DNA from: Noviherbaspirillum saxi | Lineage (GTDB): Bacteria > Pseudomonadota > Gammaproteobacteria > Burkholderiales > Burkholderiaceae_D | Direction: 5' to 3' | DNA length: 64,000 nucleotides | NCBI RefSeq assembly: GCF_003591035.1 | Contig: NZ_QYUO01000003.1 | Location: 1,240,001-1,304,000, forward strand | Part shown: piece by piece, positions 7,873 through 17,430 of the stretch | How positions within the stretch are numbered: the stretch's first letter is position 1 | Layout: every line of letters starts with the position of its first letter | Made by a program: the position numbers and the translations under genes | The notes under the pieces: generated by a model | Database searches by the model: none | Told to the model about the DNA's origin: nothing | Seen by the model: the letters and a program-made list of their open reading frames with translations, nothing else

Positions 7873-9363
7873 ATGTCACGTACCGCGAAAACCCATCTCG
7901 AAAGTTTGAATGACGGGCGCGAAGTGTACATCAATGGTGAACGCATCACCAATCATGTGCAGCATCCTGCCTTCAAGAACAGTGTGCTATCCGCCGCCAA
8001 AATGTATGATTTTCTTCACGAGCCACAGAACGTTGATCATCTGACGTTCCGCTCTCCGAAGACCGGCGAAGCCGTCAGCAAAATGTGGCAGTTGCCGACA
8101 ACGTATGCAGAACTGGTCGACCGCCGGAAGGCGCTCGAAGCCTGGTCGGAGCTCTCCTGCGGCTTCTTCGGCCGCTCGCCCGACCATGTCGCCTCTGCCC
8201 TGTGCGGCATGTACATGGGTATGCCCTTGTTTGAGCGCCATGGTAAGGAACGCGGGGCCGCGCTGTCTGCCTACTATGAATATGCACGCGACAACGACCT
8301 GTACCTGACGTACGTCATCGTCAACCCGCAGGCCGATCGCAGCAAAAGCGCTGCCGAACAAGCCGAGGAATTTCTGGTCGCCGGTGTTGTCGATGAAGAC
8401 CACGAAGGGATCACCATTAAAGGTGCCAAGATGCTGGGCACCGGCTGCCCGATGGCCAATGAAGTCATGGTGGCCGCCATCCAGCCCTTGAAGCAAGGCG
8501 ACGAAAAATACAGTTTCACGGCAATGGTGCCGCTCAATGCCAAAGGCGTGAAACTACTGTCGCGGAAATCGTATGAGCAAAACGCGGTGTCGAAGTTCGA
8601 CAATCCGCTGTCGTCATCTTTCGATGAGAACGACGCAGTACTATATTTCGATGAAGTCAAGGTGCCGTGGGAGCGCGTCTTTGTCCATAACGATGTGCGC
8701 ATGGCATCAGCGCAATGGCACGAGATCCCGACGCATTGCTACCAGAACTACCAGTGCCAGGTCCGGCTTGTCGTCAAGATGCGTTTCCTGCTCGGCCTGA
8801 CCAGAAAGATCGCAGAAACCAATGGCGTCATCGGTTTCCCGGCCGTCCGGGAAGCGCTGGGACAAATGGCCGCTGAAGTGTCGATGGTTGAGGGCATGCT
8901 TGAAGCGATGGAAGCATCGGGCAAGCACTACGGTCCCTATTATGTGCCGAGCGCCGAGCGCCTGTATGCATCTAACGTATTGACTCAGCAACTCTATCCG
9001 AATTTCGTGCAGAGAATGCGGGAGCTCGCCGGCGGTGGCCTGATCATGCTGCCCTCGTCCGTGTCCGACATGCTCAACAGTGAAACGGCATCGTACATCC
9101 GCCAGACCCAAATCTCTCCGGCAACCGATTCGCTGGGCCGGGTCAAGCTGTTCAAGCTTGCCTGGGACGCAATCGGCTCCGAGTTCGGTTCGCGCCACGT
9201 GCAGTACGAAATGTTCTATTCCGGCGCAAACATGGTCACCCGTGCACATGCCTATCGCACGTATGACTGGGACAAATCGCTCAGCCTGGTCGACAAGTTC
9301 ATGTCCAGCTATGACCTCGATAGCCCGAAAAGCAATACTGGTTACATTGCCAAAGCCGCATAA
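7873..9363 (+). CDS. HpaB-family FADH2-dependent monooxygenase (oxygenase component)
   Basis: 496-residue member of the 4-hydroxyphenylacetate 3-monooxygenase (HpaB) family, usual length. Recognisable features are the early DGREVYINGERI, then HVASALCGMYMG, the central LGTGCPMANEV flavin region, and a C-terminal TDSLGRVKLFKLAWDAIGSEF. Such enzymes take FADH2 from a partner reductase and hydroxylate phenols, or cleave or hydroxylate related aromatics. The partner reductase gene follows 9 bases later. The true substrate is not known; an aromatic compound with an amide or amine is a reasonable guess because an amidase and IscS-like gene follow. Confidence 0.85.
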   Translation: MSRTAKTHLESLNDGREVYINGERITNHVQHPAFKNSVLSAAKMYDFLHEPQNVDHLTFRSPKTGEAVSKMWQLPTTYAELVDRRKALEAWSELSCGFFGRSPDHVASALCGMYMGMPLFERHGKERGAALSAYYEYARDNDLYLTYVIVNPQADRSKSAAEQAEEFLVAGVVDEDHEGITIKGAKMLGTGCPMANEVMVAAIQPLKQGDEKYSFTAMVPLNAKGVKLLSRKSYEQNAVSKFDNPLSSSFDENDAVLYFDEVKVPWERVFVHNDVRMASAQWHEIPTHCYQNYQCQVRLVVKMRFLLGLTRKIAETNGVIGFPAVREALGQMAAEVSMVEGMLEAMEASGKHYGPYYVPSAERLYASNVLTQQLYPNFVQRMRELAGGGLIMLPSSVSDMLNSETASYIRQTQISPATDSLGRVKLFKLAWDAIGSEFGSRHVQYEMFYSGANMVTRAHAYRTYDWDKSLSLVDKFMSSYDLDSPKSNTGYIAKAA

Positions 9364-9372
9364 AGGTGCATC

Positions 9373-9927
9373 ATGACTACCACTACTTTCGATCCACGGG
9401 AATTCCGTAACGCGCTTGGTTGCTATGCCACAGGGGTCGCGATCATTTCCGCGCGCACGGAAGCTGAGACGGATGTCGGCGTCACCGTCAATTCCTTTTC
9501 TTCCTTGTCGCTGGACCCGCCGTTGATCCTGTTTTCCGTTGCCAAGACTGCCAATATCCTGGCCACCTTCCAGAAGACAGCGCATTTCGCGGTCAACATT
9601 CTGAGCGAGGATCAGCGCGCGCTGTCCAATATGTTCGCCAAACCATCGACCGCTGACTTCACTAAGGCAAGCTATCGCCGCGGCTCAAATGGCGCGGCGC
9701 TATTTGATGAGGCTCTCGCCCATCTAGAATGCTTCAATTTCCAGCAAGTCGACGGTGGCGATCACGTCATTTTTGTCGGACGAGTCGAATCGATGGCAGT
9801 GCTGGTGCCCCGTAACCCGCTCCTTTTCTATCGTGGCGCGTATGGCACTTATGAACGCAATGAAGTCCCTCCCCCGTCGACAGCTAAACGCGTTGTCAGC
9901 ACCGCAGAACAGGTAATCCGCATATGA
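9373..9927 (+). CDS. Flavin reductase (HpaC-like) partner of the HpaB-type monooxygenase
   Basis: 184-residue NAD(P)H:flavin oxidoreductase of the flavin_Reduct family: FRNALGCYATGVAIISAR near the N-terminus, NSFSSLSLDPPLILFSV, then HFAVNILSEDQ. It would provide reduced flavin to the oxygenase encoded immediately upstream. The end overlaps the next gene by four bases (ATGA), so the genes are translationally coupled. The sequence differs clearly from the second reductase of the window at 59491, which belongs to the HsaA system. Confidence 0.85.
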   Translation: MTTTTFDPREFRNALGCYATGVAIISARTEAETDVGVTVNSFSSLSLDPPLILFSVAKTANILATFQKTAHFAVNILSEDQRALSNMFAKPSTADFTKASYRRGSNGAALFDEALAHLECFNFQQVDGGDHVIFVGRVESMAVLVPRNPLLFYRGAYGTYERNEVPPPSTAKRVVSTAEQVIRI

Positions 9928-10631
9928 ACACGTATATCGAGCAAGAGGACGAGCAAACCAGCACGCTTAAGTTCTGTATCAATGAAGAACGGCGTGTCGT
10001 CACAGTGAAAGATCTCGTCATTGCGGGTTGGGCCGGCCGGAATCCGGCTGCCATTGAACATCATATCCAGGAACTGGCTGCTCTCGGCGTAGCACGCCCA
10101 CGCAACATTCCTAGCTTTTATCGGCTCAGTGCCAGTCTGCTGACTACGGATCGTCAACTCGACTTTGTCGGCAACGACAGCAGCGGCGAGGTCGAGTGTG
10201 TGCTGGTGTCGCTTTCCGATGGCATGTATGTAGGTGTCGGGTCCGACCATACCGACCGCAAGGTGGAAGCCTACGGCGTGACGGTGTCCAAGCAAATGTG
10301 CCCCAAGCCCATCGGTCGCAATCTCTGGAAACTCGATGCCCTGCTGGACCATTGGGATCGTCTCGTATTGCGTTCATGGGTCACCAGAAACGGCGAACGC
10401 ATGCTGTATCAGGAAGGATCGGTCACCGGCTTGCTTCATCCGCTCGATTTGATGCGCCGCTTCAACGAGCAGGATCATCTGCAGCCGGGAACCGTCATGT
10501 TCTGCGGAACATTGCCTGTAAAAGGCCAAATCGGCGGCGGGGAACTCTTTGAGATCGAACTGGAAGATCCGGTACTGAACCGTCATTTGAAACACCAATA
10601 TTCCGCACGCACACTCGCTTACGCGGATTGA
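9924..10631 (+). CDS. DUF2848-family protein, FAH-like fold expected
   Basis: 235 residues. The VGVGSDHTDRKVE motif near residue 100 and the LPVKGQIGGGELFEIELEDP stretch near the C-terminus are what I associate with DUF2848, a family related to fumarylacetoacetate hydrolases. FAH-like enzymes hydrolyse, hydrate or decarboxylate small ketoacids, often using a metal held by acidic residues. The gene is coupled to the flavin reductase and followed 8 bases later by a cupin. It probably acts on a ring-opened or oxidised product of the monooxygenase step. The family assignment is from memory and moderate. Confidence 0.6.
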   Translation: MNTYIEQEDEQTSTLKFCINEERRVVTVKDLVIAGWAGRNPAAIEHHIQELAALGVARPRNIPSFYRLSASLLTTDRQLDFVGNDSSGEVECVLVSLSDGMYVGVGSDHTDRKVEAYGVTVSKQMCPKPIGRNLWKLDALLDHWDRLVLRSWVTRNGERMLYQEGSVTGLLHPLDLMRRFNEQDHLQPGTVMFCGTLPVKGQIGGGELFEIELEDPVLNRHLKHQYSARTLAYAD

Positions 10632-10639
10632 AAGGAAAC

Positions 10640-11035
10640 ATGATGCCAATCGAAAAAGAACACAAAGAATTTTATACCGTTGATCTCGGCAGTAACTGGG
10701 AAACGCCGCCCGGCTATCCGTCCGGTATCAAGCAACAAATTCTCGCGGGCAGCCTCGACGAAAAAGCCAAGCGCGGCACGCGTACCCGGCACCTTCGTTT
10801 TGAACCCGGCGTCCACACCACCGCGCCGTTCAAGCATGACTATTGGGAAGAAGTGTACCTGGTTTCCGGCGATCTTACCGTTGGCAACGATGCCCAGGGC
10901 AACGGCGGGGTCAGCTATGGTCCGAATACATTTGCATGCCGCCCGCCCGACACGCCGCACGGCCCGTTCAAGTCTGAAAACGGCTGTCTTCTGCTCGAGA
11001 TCCATTATTACGACGAGACCGGAACCCAGTCATGA
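10640..11035 (+). CDS. Cupin-domain protein
   Basis: Single-domain cupin of 131 residues. The first cupin motif is seen in FEPGVHTTAPFKHDYWEEVYLVSGDLTV; the second is FACRPPDTPHGPF. A His and Glu in the first motif and a His in the second could bind a metal, so a dioxygenase, isomerase or binding role is possible. The start at 10640 follows AAAGGAAAC; the in-frame TTG at 10628 is less likely. Its last bases overlap the amidase start (ATGA). A ring-cleaving dioxygenase is an attractive idea, since no other ring-cleavage enzyme is in this block, but it is not shown. Confidence 0.7.
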   Translation: MMPIEKEHKEFYTVDLGSNWETPPGYPSGIKQQILAGSLDEKAKRGTRTRHLRFEPGVHTTAPFKHDYWEEVYLVSGDLTVGNDAQGNGGVSYGPNTFACRPPDTPHGPFKSENGCLLLEIHYYDETGTQS

Positions 11036-12411
11036 AGATGGCCATGCGCACGCTTGCATCACGGATGCGCTTGCTCGCCCAGCGTGAGCAATCCAGCGTC
11101 AATATGACAGCGGAGGCGCTGGCTGCCGCTACCGATCCCGCTGGCGAAGGCAAGCGTACCTTTACCCGGGTCTATGAGGAGCAAGCGATCGCAACGGCTG
11201 AACAGGTCGACCAGCGGCGTGCAAATGGCGAATCCCTCGGGCCGCTGGCAGGCATTCCGGTCTCCATCAAGGATCTGTTCGACGTCAAGGGCGAAGCGAC
11301 CCTAGCAGGCTCAATTGCCTTATCTGACGCAAGTCCCGCCGAAGAAGATGCCGCCGTGGTGGCTCGCCTGCGTTCAACCGGCGCTGTCATTGTCGGCCGC
11401 ACCAACATGACGGAGTTTGCGTACTCCGGTCTCGGTATCAACCCGCACTACGGCACGCCGCTCAATCCCTGGGACCGACAGGTCGGCCGGATACCCGGTG
11501 GCTCGTCGTCCGGGTCAGCTATTTCGGTAACGGATGGAATGGCAGCCGTGGCCATCGGCACTGACACAGGCGGCTCGGTACGCATTCCGGCTGCGCTCTG
11601 CGGCCTGACCGGTTTCAAACCTACCATGCGCAGATTCTCTACGGCGGGTGTGTTGCCACTGTCGCCGGCCCTCGATTCGGTTGGTGTCATCGCACCAACC
11701 GTCCAGTGCTGCGCCACCGTCGACAGTATCCTGACGGCCTCTCCCGCGCGGCTCTTGGCCGACATCGACATACGGACCCTACGCATTGGCGTACTTCAAG
11801 GATATGTCCTCGACGGGCTGGATCCCCATGTGGCTAGGCACTTTTCGGACGCCGTCAGCGTCCTTGAAAAAGCAGGCGCTATGGTGTTCGATGTCGACTT
11901 TGCCGAGTTGTCGCAGATTCCCGAAGTCAATGCACAAGGCGGGTTCGCGGCCGTGGAGTCGTACGCCTGGCACCAACATCTTCTGGAACGTTTTGCCGGC
12001 AGATACGATCCGCGTGTGCTGTCACGCATTTTGCGTGGCCGGGCGATTACGGAACAAACTCATGACGAACTGCTTGCTGCGCGACGACGCATCGTCATGG
12101 CTGCTAACCAGCAGTTTGTCAACACTGACGTATGGATTCTGCCCACCGTTCCCCTGGTTGCTCCACTGGTTGCCGACCTCGTCAACGATGACAACGCCTA
12201 TTACGCAGCGAATGCCGCCATGTTGCGCAACCCGAGTGTCTTCAATTTCCTAGATGCGTGCGCACTATCGGTGCCGTGCCATCTTCCCGGTGAAGCACCG
12301 GTGGGGCTCATGGTGGCGGCACCTGGCGGCGCCGACGAACACTTGCTCCGTGTAGGTACGGCAATTGAAAAAACCCTTGCGCACGCTGGACGGGCAATCG
12401 TACCCGATTAG
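11032..12411 (+). CDS. Amidase signature-family hydrolase
   Basis: 459-residue amidase of the GatA/AtzF type. The Ser-cisSer-Lys triad is visible: Lys80 in GIPVSIKDLFDV, cis-Ser158 in GGSSSGSA and nucleophile Ser182 in GTDTGGSVRIPAA. The spacing between the two serines (24) fits the family. It hydrolyses an amide to acid plus ammonia, a carbamate-like bond, or another C-N bond. There are no GatB/GatC partners, so it is a catabolic amidase rather than a tRNA amidotransferase. It is coupled to the cupin gene and belongs to the MarR-controlled block. The substrate is unknown. Confidence 0.85.
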   Translation: MKMAMRTLASRMRLLAQREQSSVNMTAEALAAATDPAGEGKRTFTRVYEEQAIATAEQVDQRRANGESLGPLAGIPVSIKDLFDVKGEATLAGSIALSDASPAEEDAAVVARLRSTGAVIVGRTNMTEFAYSGLGINPHYGTPLNPWDRQVGRIPGGSSSGSAISVTDGMAAVAIGTDTGGSVRIPAALCGLTGFKPTMRRFSTAGVLPLSPALDSVGVIAPTVQCCATVDSILTASPARLLADIDIRTLRIGVLQGYVLDGLDPHVARHFSDAVSVLEKAGAMVFDVDFAELSQIPEVNAQGGFAAVESYAWHQHLLERFAGRYDPRVLSRILRGRAITEQTHDELLAARRRIVMAANQQFVNTDVWILPTVPLVAPLVADLVNDDNAYYAANAAMLRNPSVFNFLDACALSVPCHLPGEAPVGLMVAAPGGADEHLLRVGTAIEKTLAHAGRAIVPD

Positions 12412-12459
12412 CATCAAACGCCTATATCTCTGAGCACATTTACTGAATACGGTATTGCC

Positions 12460-13689
12460 ATGAACACATCGTTGAACCCCAAGACCTTGCCGGTCTATCT
12501 CGACTATTCCGCCACCACGCCGGTTGACCCGCGCGTTGTCGGCAAAATGCTGCCGTATTTGACTAGCCAGTTCGGCAATCCGGCTAGTCGTTCGCATGTT
12601 TATGGCTGGATCGCTGAAGAAGCCGTAGAAGAAGCCAGGTCCCATGTCGCCCAACTCCTTGGTGCCGATCCCAGGGAAATTATCTGGACGTCTGGCGCCA
12701 CTGAAGGAAACAATCTGGCAATCAAGGGCGCCGCTCATTTCAATGCGTCCAAAGGCAAGCACATTATTACGGTTCGCACCGAACACAAGGCGGTACTCGA
12801 CACGGTGCGCGAACTGGAGCGTCAAGGCTTTACTGCGACTTATCTTGATCCGGAACCCGACGGCTTGCTGGATCTGGACAAGCTCAAGGCGGCAATCCGG
12901 CCCGACACAATCCTGGTCTCGGTAATGATGGTCAATAACGAAACCGGCATCATCCAGGATGTCGCCGCCATCGGCAAGCTGTGCCGCGCCCATGGAATTA
13001 CGTATCACTGCGACGCGGTTCAGGCGGCGGGAAAGATTGATATCGACCTGAGCAAGCTCGATATCGACCTGTTGACCGTGACCGCGCACAAGCTGTATGG
13101 CCCTAAGGGAATCGGCGCCATGTTCGTCAGGCGCAAGCCGCGTACCCGTATTGAAGCCCAGATCCATGGTGGAGGCCATGAGCGCGGCATGCGTTCCGGC
13201 ACCCTGGCGGTCCATCAGATCGTCGGTATGGGCGAAGCGTTTCGTATGGCACGCGAGGAAATGGCCACCGAGATGCCACGCATCGGGCGGATGAAGCAAG
13301 CCTTGAAGGATGGCATCCTGGGACTTGAACATGTCTATCTCAATGGATCCGAGGATCATTGCGTGCCTAACATCCTGAACGTCAGCTTCATGTTTGTCGA
13401 AGGCGAGTCACTCATCATGTCGATGCGGGATGTTGCCGTATCGTCCGGTTCGGCTTGTACGTCTGCAAGTCTGGAGCCATCGTATGTGCTCAGGGCGCTG
13501 GGACGTTCCGATGAGCTCGCTCACAGTTCGATCCGCTTCAGCCTGGGACGGTTTACGACAGACGAAGAGATAGCGCGCGCGGTCGAGGCAGTCCGGCGCG
13601 GTGTGCTCAAGCTGCGCGAAATGTCGCCGCTGTGGGAAATGCACAATGCCGGCATCGATCTGTCGACCGTGCAGTGGTCAGCGCACTAA
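12460..13689 (+). CDS. Cysteine desulfurase, IscS paralogue
   Basis: PLP-dependent aminotransferase class V protein, 409 residues, very like housekeeping IscS. The PLP lysine is Lys211 ([10 protein letters not shown]). The catalytic cysteine is Cys333 within [17 protein letters not shown], and the IscS-type tail [13 protein letters not shown] is present. It would release sulfur from cysteine for Fe-S clusters or thiolation. None of iscR, iscU, iscA, hscA or fdx is adjacent; it sits between a catabolic amidase and the Liv ATPase genes. That placement is unusual and suggests a dedicated role, or reuse of the fold for a related C-S or C-N cleavage. Confidence 0.88.
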   Translation: MNTSLNPKTLPVYLDYSATTPVDPRVVGKMLPYLTSQFGNPASRSHVYGWIAEEAVEEARSHVAQLLGADPREIIWTSGATEGNNLAIKGAAHFNASKGKHIITVRTEHKAVLDTVRELERQGFTATYLDPEPDGLLDLDKLKAAIRPDTILVSVMMVNNETGIIQDVAAIGKLCRAHGITYHCDAVQAAGKIDIDLSKLDIDLLTVTAHKLYGPKGIGAMFVRRKPRTRIEAQIHGGGHERGMRSGTLAVHQIVGMGEAFRMAREEMATEMPRIGRMKQALKDGILGLEHVYLNGSEDHCVPNILNVSFMFVEGESLIMSMRDVAVSSGSACTSASLEPSYVLRALGRSDELAHSSIRFSLGRFTTDEEIARAVEAVRRGVLKLREMSPLWEMHNAGIDLSTVQWSAH

Positions 13690-13702
13690 CAGGAGCAAAG
13701 CT

Positions 13703-13903
13703 ATGGCATCCCTCTTCGGAACGAGCGTGGCGCTATGGCGGAGCTTCCTGGGGCGGGCTCCTGCCGAGCCACAGAACCACGATCCTGATGGCGCTACGGG
13801 ATTGGCGAGTCCAGACGGAGCCGACGAGCGTACGCACCGATTGGCGCCTTTTCCATCAGGCGACGCCAAAGACAACGAATCGCCGCCAATTTTCTTTTTA
13901 TAA
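13703..13903 (+). CDS. Possible small ORF after the IscS paralogue
   Basis: 66 codons beginning 13 bases after the iscS-like stop, with AGGAG seven bases before the ATG. The product (starting MASLFGTSVALWRSFLGRAP) is proline- and aspartate-rich, has no recognisable domain and shows no family resemblance. The ribosome site is the only real support. The rest of the gap up to 13974 contains no other feature I can support. Confidence 0.25.
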   Translation: MASLFGTSVALWRSFLGRAPAEPQNHDPDGATGLASPDGADERTHRLAPFPSGDAKDNESPPIFFL

Positions 13904-13973
13904 CGACTCCCGCTCATCCTAGACAGGTAGAGAGAGGCGGAAGCATTTTTCTTCCAGGTGGAGACATTACGCA

Positions 13974-14747
13974 ATGCATACTTACATCCTTGAGGCCCTA
14001 GGCCTGACGAAGGATTTCAATGGCTTTCGTGCGGTCGATAATGTCGACATGCGCGTGAAGGCCGGCGATATCCATGCCCTTATCGGGCCCAATGGGGCGG
14101 GAAAGTCAACCTGCTTCAATTTGCTGACGAAATTCTTAAAGCCCACGTCAGGGCAAATACTGTTCAATGGCCAGGATATTACCGCGGAGAGTCCCGCGAC
14201 CATCGCGCGCAAGGGAATCATCCGGTCGTTCCAGATCTCCGCGGTATTCCCACATTTGAGTGTAAGGGAAAATGTCCGCGTCGGACTGCAGCGGCGGTTA
14301 GGCACGTCGTTTCATTTTTGGAAGAGCGGCACGCATCTGAACCAGCTTAACGAGCGTGCCCATGCCCTGCTGGAAGATGTAGGTCTGGCTACCTTTACCG
14401 ATACATTGGCCGGTGAATTGCCGTACGGACGCAAGCGGGCCCTGGAGATTGCCGTAACATTGGCCATGGACCCGCAAGTCATGTTGCTGGACGAACCAAC
14501 GCAAGGCATGGGTCATGAAGACATCCACCGGGTCGCTGCCCTGATCAAACGCGTGTCTTCTGGGCGCACGGTGTTGATGGTTGAACACAACATGAGTGTG
14601 GTGTCGGGAATTAGTGACCGGATCTCCGTGTTGCAGCGCGGCCGCCTACTGGCTGAAGGGACCTACCGTGACATTTCGGAAAACCCGCTAGTCATGGAAG
14701 CCTACATGGGAACGGTGTCTACACAGCTTTGCCAGGAGGCGGCATGA
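13974..14747 (+). CDS. livG: ABC importer ATPase, LivG-type
   Basis: 257-residue ATP-binding subunit of a branched-chain amino acid/amide importer. Walker A is GPNGAGKST near residue 37-45, Walker B is VMLLDEPTQGM near 165-175, and the switch His is in MVEHNMSVV. The signature region is degenerate for the family (GELPYGRKRALEIAVTL), as is common in LivG. It pairs with the LivF-type ATPase whose start overlaps its stop (ATGA). It energises uptake of the compound bound by the periplasmic protein at 6640. Confidence 0.88.
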   Translation: MHTYILEALGLTKDFNGFRAVDNVDMRVKAGDIHALIGPNGAGKSTCFNLLTKFLKPTSGQILFNGQDITAESPATIARKGIIRSFQISAVFPHLSVRENVRVGLQRRLGTSFHFWKSGTHLNQLNERAHALLEDVGLATFTDTLAGELPYGRKRALEIAVTLAMDPQVMLLDEPTQGMGHEDIHRVAALIKRVSSGRTVLMVEHNMSVVSGISDRISVLQRGRLLAEGTYRDISENPLVMEAYMGTVSTQLCQEAA

Positions 14748-15514
14748 ACACGATCAATCGAAGAGAGATCGCCCTGGATGCGAGCGCTTCTGCAAACCGA
14801 GCCCGGCAGCCACTTGCTCTTGAAATTGCAGGATTAAATACCTGGTATGGAGAATCGCATGTACTGCATGACGTGAACCTTCAGGTGAAGCAGGGCGAGG
14901 TCGTCAGTTTGTTAGGCCGCAATGGCGCCGGACGCACGACCACGCTGCGAGCGATCATGGGCTTGACCGGCCAGCGTATCGGTTCCATTAAAGTCAATGG
15001 AGTCGACGTGATGTCGCTGCCGACCCACCGGATTGCACATCAGGGTATCGGTTATTGTCCAGAAGAGCGTGGCATCTTTGCGTCCCTCTCTACCGAAGAA
15101 AACCTCCGCTTGCCCCCGAAACTTTCCACCGGCCATGCAGGCATGTCGCTTGAGGCCATCTACGAGATGTTCCCCAATCTACTGGAGCGCCGGCACAGCC
15201 AGGGCACGCGCCTGTCCGGTGGCGAACAACAGATGCTCGCCATTGCACGCATTTTGCGCACCGGTGCCAGGCTGCTGCTGCTTGATGAAATCTCTGAAGG
15301 CCTCGCCCCGGTGATCGTACAGGCGCTTGCCAGGATGATCCTGTCGCTTAAGGCAATGGGTTACACGATCGTCATGGTGGAACAGAACTTCCGCTTTGCC
15401 GCGCCGTTAGCGGACCATTTCTATGTGATGGAACACGGGCAAATTGTTGAATCATTCGCCGCCCACGAGCTTGATGCCAAGGCAACAGCTCTGGCCGAAC
15501 TGTTGGGTGTCTAG
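14744..15514 (+). CDS. livF: ABC importer ATPase, LivF-type, with Arg in place of Walker A Lys
   Basis: 256-residue second ATPase of the importer, starting at the ATG that overlaps livG. The signature LSGGEQQMLAIARI, Walker B region LLLLDEISEGLAP and the H-loop equivalent MVEQNF are as expected for LivF. Walker A reads GRNGAGRTT, so the usual catalytic Lys is Arg64. I recall GRNGAGR variants in some LivF-like proteins, so this may be tolerated, with LivG supplying the fully active site. About 25 extra residues precede the first beta strand. Confidence 0.87.
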   Translation: MNTINRREIALDASASANRARQPLALEIAGLNTWYGESHVLHDVNLQVKQGEVVSLLGRNGAGRTTTLRAIMGLTGQRIGSIKVNGVDVMSLPTHRIAHQGIGYCPEERGIFASLSTEENLRLPPKLSTGHAGMSLEAIYEMFPNLLERRHSQGTRLSGGEQQMLAIARILRTGARLLLLDEISEGLAPVIVQALARMILSLKAMGYTIVMVEQNFRFAAPLADHFYVMEHGQIVESFAAHELDAKATALAELLGV

Positions 15515-15522
15515 GAGGACTC

Positions 15523-16413
15523 ATGATGGAAATCTTTGGTATTCCCCTGCCTGCTTTGACTGGCCAATTGCTTCTTGGTCTGGTCAACGGCTGTTTCTAT
15601 GCCATGCTGTCGCTTGGTCTGGCTGTGATATTTGGTCTGCTCAACGTGATCAACTTTTCACATGGCGCTTTTTACATGCTGGGCGCGTTGCTGGCATGGG
15701 TCGGCCTGAACAATTTCGGTATCGATTACTGGGCCATGCTGGTATGCGCGCCAATCCTGGTGGGTTTGTTCGGCATGGTATTTGAAAGAACGATGCTGCG
15801 GCGCCTTTACAAACTGGACCATCTGTACGGCTTGCTATTGACGTTCGGGATTACGCTGGTCCTCGAAGGCTTGCTGCGCTCGGTCTATGGCGTATCGGGA
15901 CAACCGTACTCTGTGCCCACCGCGCTGCAAGGGGTAACTGACCTGGGCGTCATGCTGATCCCAACTTACCGACTCTGGGTGGTGTTCGCATCGTTAGGCA
16001 TCTGCGCCATCACTTGGCTTCTGATTGAGAAAACCAAAGTGGGCGCTTTCCTCCGAGCTGGCACGGAGAACCCACGATTAGTCGAGGCTTTTGGGGTCAA
16101 TGTCCCGCTGATGGTGACGCTGACCTACGGGTTTGGCGTCGCAATGGCCGCGCTGGCCGGTGTGCTGGCTGCTCCAATTGTCCAAGTGTCGCCCCTGATG
16201 GGCTCAAACCTGATCATTGTCGTCTTCGCAGTTGTTGTTATCGGTGGCATGGGTTCCATTGCCGGTGCCGTCATTACCGGACTTGGACTTGGCGTCATTG
16301 AAGGTTTGACTCGGGTGTTCTACCCGGAATTTTCGTCGACCGTCGTCTTCATCGTGATGGCGATTGTCCTAATGGTACGTCCGAACGGATTGTTCGGTAA
16401 GGAAATGGCATAA
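15523..16413 (+). CDS. livH: ABC importer permease, LivH-type
   Basis: 296-residue integral membrane permease with about eight hydrophobic segments. The N-terminal LGLVNGCFYAMLSLGLAVIFGLLNVINFSHGAFYMLG stretch (broken here by the membrane segment) is the LivH hallmark, and the GGMGSIAGAVITGLGLG loop near residue 245 is the ATPase-contact region. It forms the translocation path with LivM, encoded 11 bases downstream. Confidence 0.88.
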   Translation: MMEIFGIPLPALTGQLLLGLVNGCFYAMLSLGLAVIFGLLNVINFSHGAFYMLGALLAWVGLNNFGIDYWAMLVCAPILVGLFGMVFERTMLRRLYKLDHLYGLLLTFGITLVLEGLLRSVYGVSGQPYSVPTALQGVTDLGVMLIPTYRLWVVFASLGICAITWLLIEKTKVGAFLRAGTENPRLVEAFGVNVPLMVTLTYGFGVAMAALAGVLAAPIVQVSPLMGSNLIIVVFAVVVIGGMGSIAGAVITGLGLGVIEGLTRVFYPEFSSTVVFIVMAIVLMVRPNGLFGKEMA

Positions 16414-16424
16414 GGGGCCCTATT

Positions 16425-17399
16425 GTGAAAACAAAACTGCTGACGTTGGTCGGGTGCCTGGCACTCATTGCCCTGCCCTATCTGGTTTATCCCGTCTTCT
16501 TGATGAAGATCTTATGCTTTGCCTTGTTTGCGTGTTCATTCAATCTCCTGATTGGATATACCGGGCTGCTTTCCTTCGGCCATGCGGCATTCTTCGGAGC
16601 CGCAGGCTATATTGCGGGCTATCTGCTGCGTGACGTTGGTCTGACGTTCGAGGTCGCCGTACTGGTTGGTACGCTAGGCGCAGGAATCATTGGCTACATC
16701 ATGGGTGGTCTAGCCATTCGCCGGCGTGGAATTTATTTCACGATGATTACGCTGGCTTTGGCGCAGATGGTGTACTTCGTGTTTTTGCAGGCGCCTTTTA
16801 CAGGAGGCGAAGACGGTTTCCAGAACGTACCACGGTCATCGTTATTTGGGTTACTGAATTTGTCTAGCGACACGACCATGTACTACGTCGTGGTCGGCAT
16901 CGTCATCCTGTCTCTTGTACTGATTCATCGGATCATTTCCTCACCCTACGGCAATGTATTGGCTGCTATTCGGGAAAATGAGCCGAGGGCCATTTCGCTG
17001 GGTTATGACGTCAACAAATACAAGCTGCTGGCCTTTGTTCTGTCGGCAATGATTGCCGGACTGGCAGGCGCGACGAAGGCCGCCGTACTTGGATTTGAGA
17101 CGCTCGCCGACATACATTGGTCGACCTCGGGCCTGGTTATCCTGATGACCCTAATCGGCGGTAAAGGTACCTTTACCGGTCCTCTGGTCGGGGCCTTTGT
17201 GATCATCTTTTTGGAAAACAAGCTTGGCGAGGCAGGTACTTTCCTTGCGCACTTGACGGGCATTGAAGGCTTCCAAGCAATCGGAGAATCCATCACTACC
17301 GTCATCGGGCTGATCTTCATCGTATGCGTACTGGCGTTCCGCAGAGGGGTCGTCGGTGAATTGATGGACAGGCTTACCCAGCGCAATGCCGTTTCTTGA
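16425..17399 (+). CDS. livM: ABC importer permease, LivM-type
   Basis: 324-residue permease starting with GTG. It has multiple membrane segments, the LivM N-terminal LIGYTGLLSFGHAAFFGAAGY motif, and the late LIGGKGTFTGPLVGAF loop that contacts the ATPases. It completes the importer of this block, which therefore has a binding protein, two permeases and two ATPases. A separate Cache-domain gene follows 31 bases later. Confidence 0.88.
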   Translation: MKTKLLTLVGCLALIALPYLVYPVFLMKILCFALFACSFNLLIGYTGLLSFGHAAFFGAAGYIAGYLLRDVGLTFEVAVLVGTLGAGIIGYIMGGLAIRRRGIYFTMITLALAQMVYFVFLQAPFTGGEDGFQNVPRSSLFGLLNLSSDTTMYYVVVGIVILSLVLIHRIISSPYGNVLAAIRENEPRAISLGYDVNKYKLLAFVLSAMIAGLAGATKAAVLGFETLADIHWSTSGLVILMTLIGGKGTFTGPLVGAFVIIFLENKLGEAGTFLAHLTGIEGFQAIGESITTVIGLIFIVCVLAFRRGVVGELMDRLTQRNAVS

Positions 17400-17430
17400 A
17401 TAAGCAACAATCATATCTAAAGGATAAATA

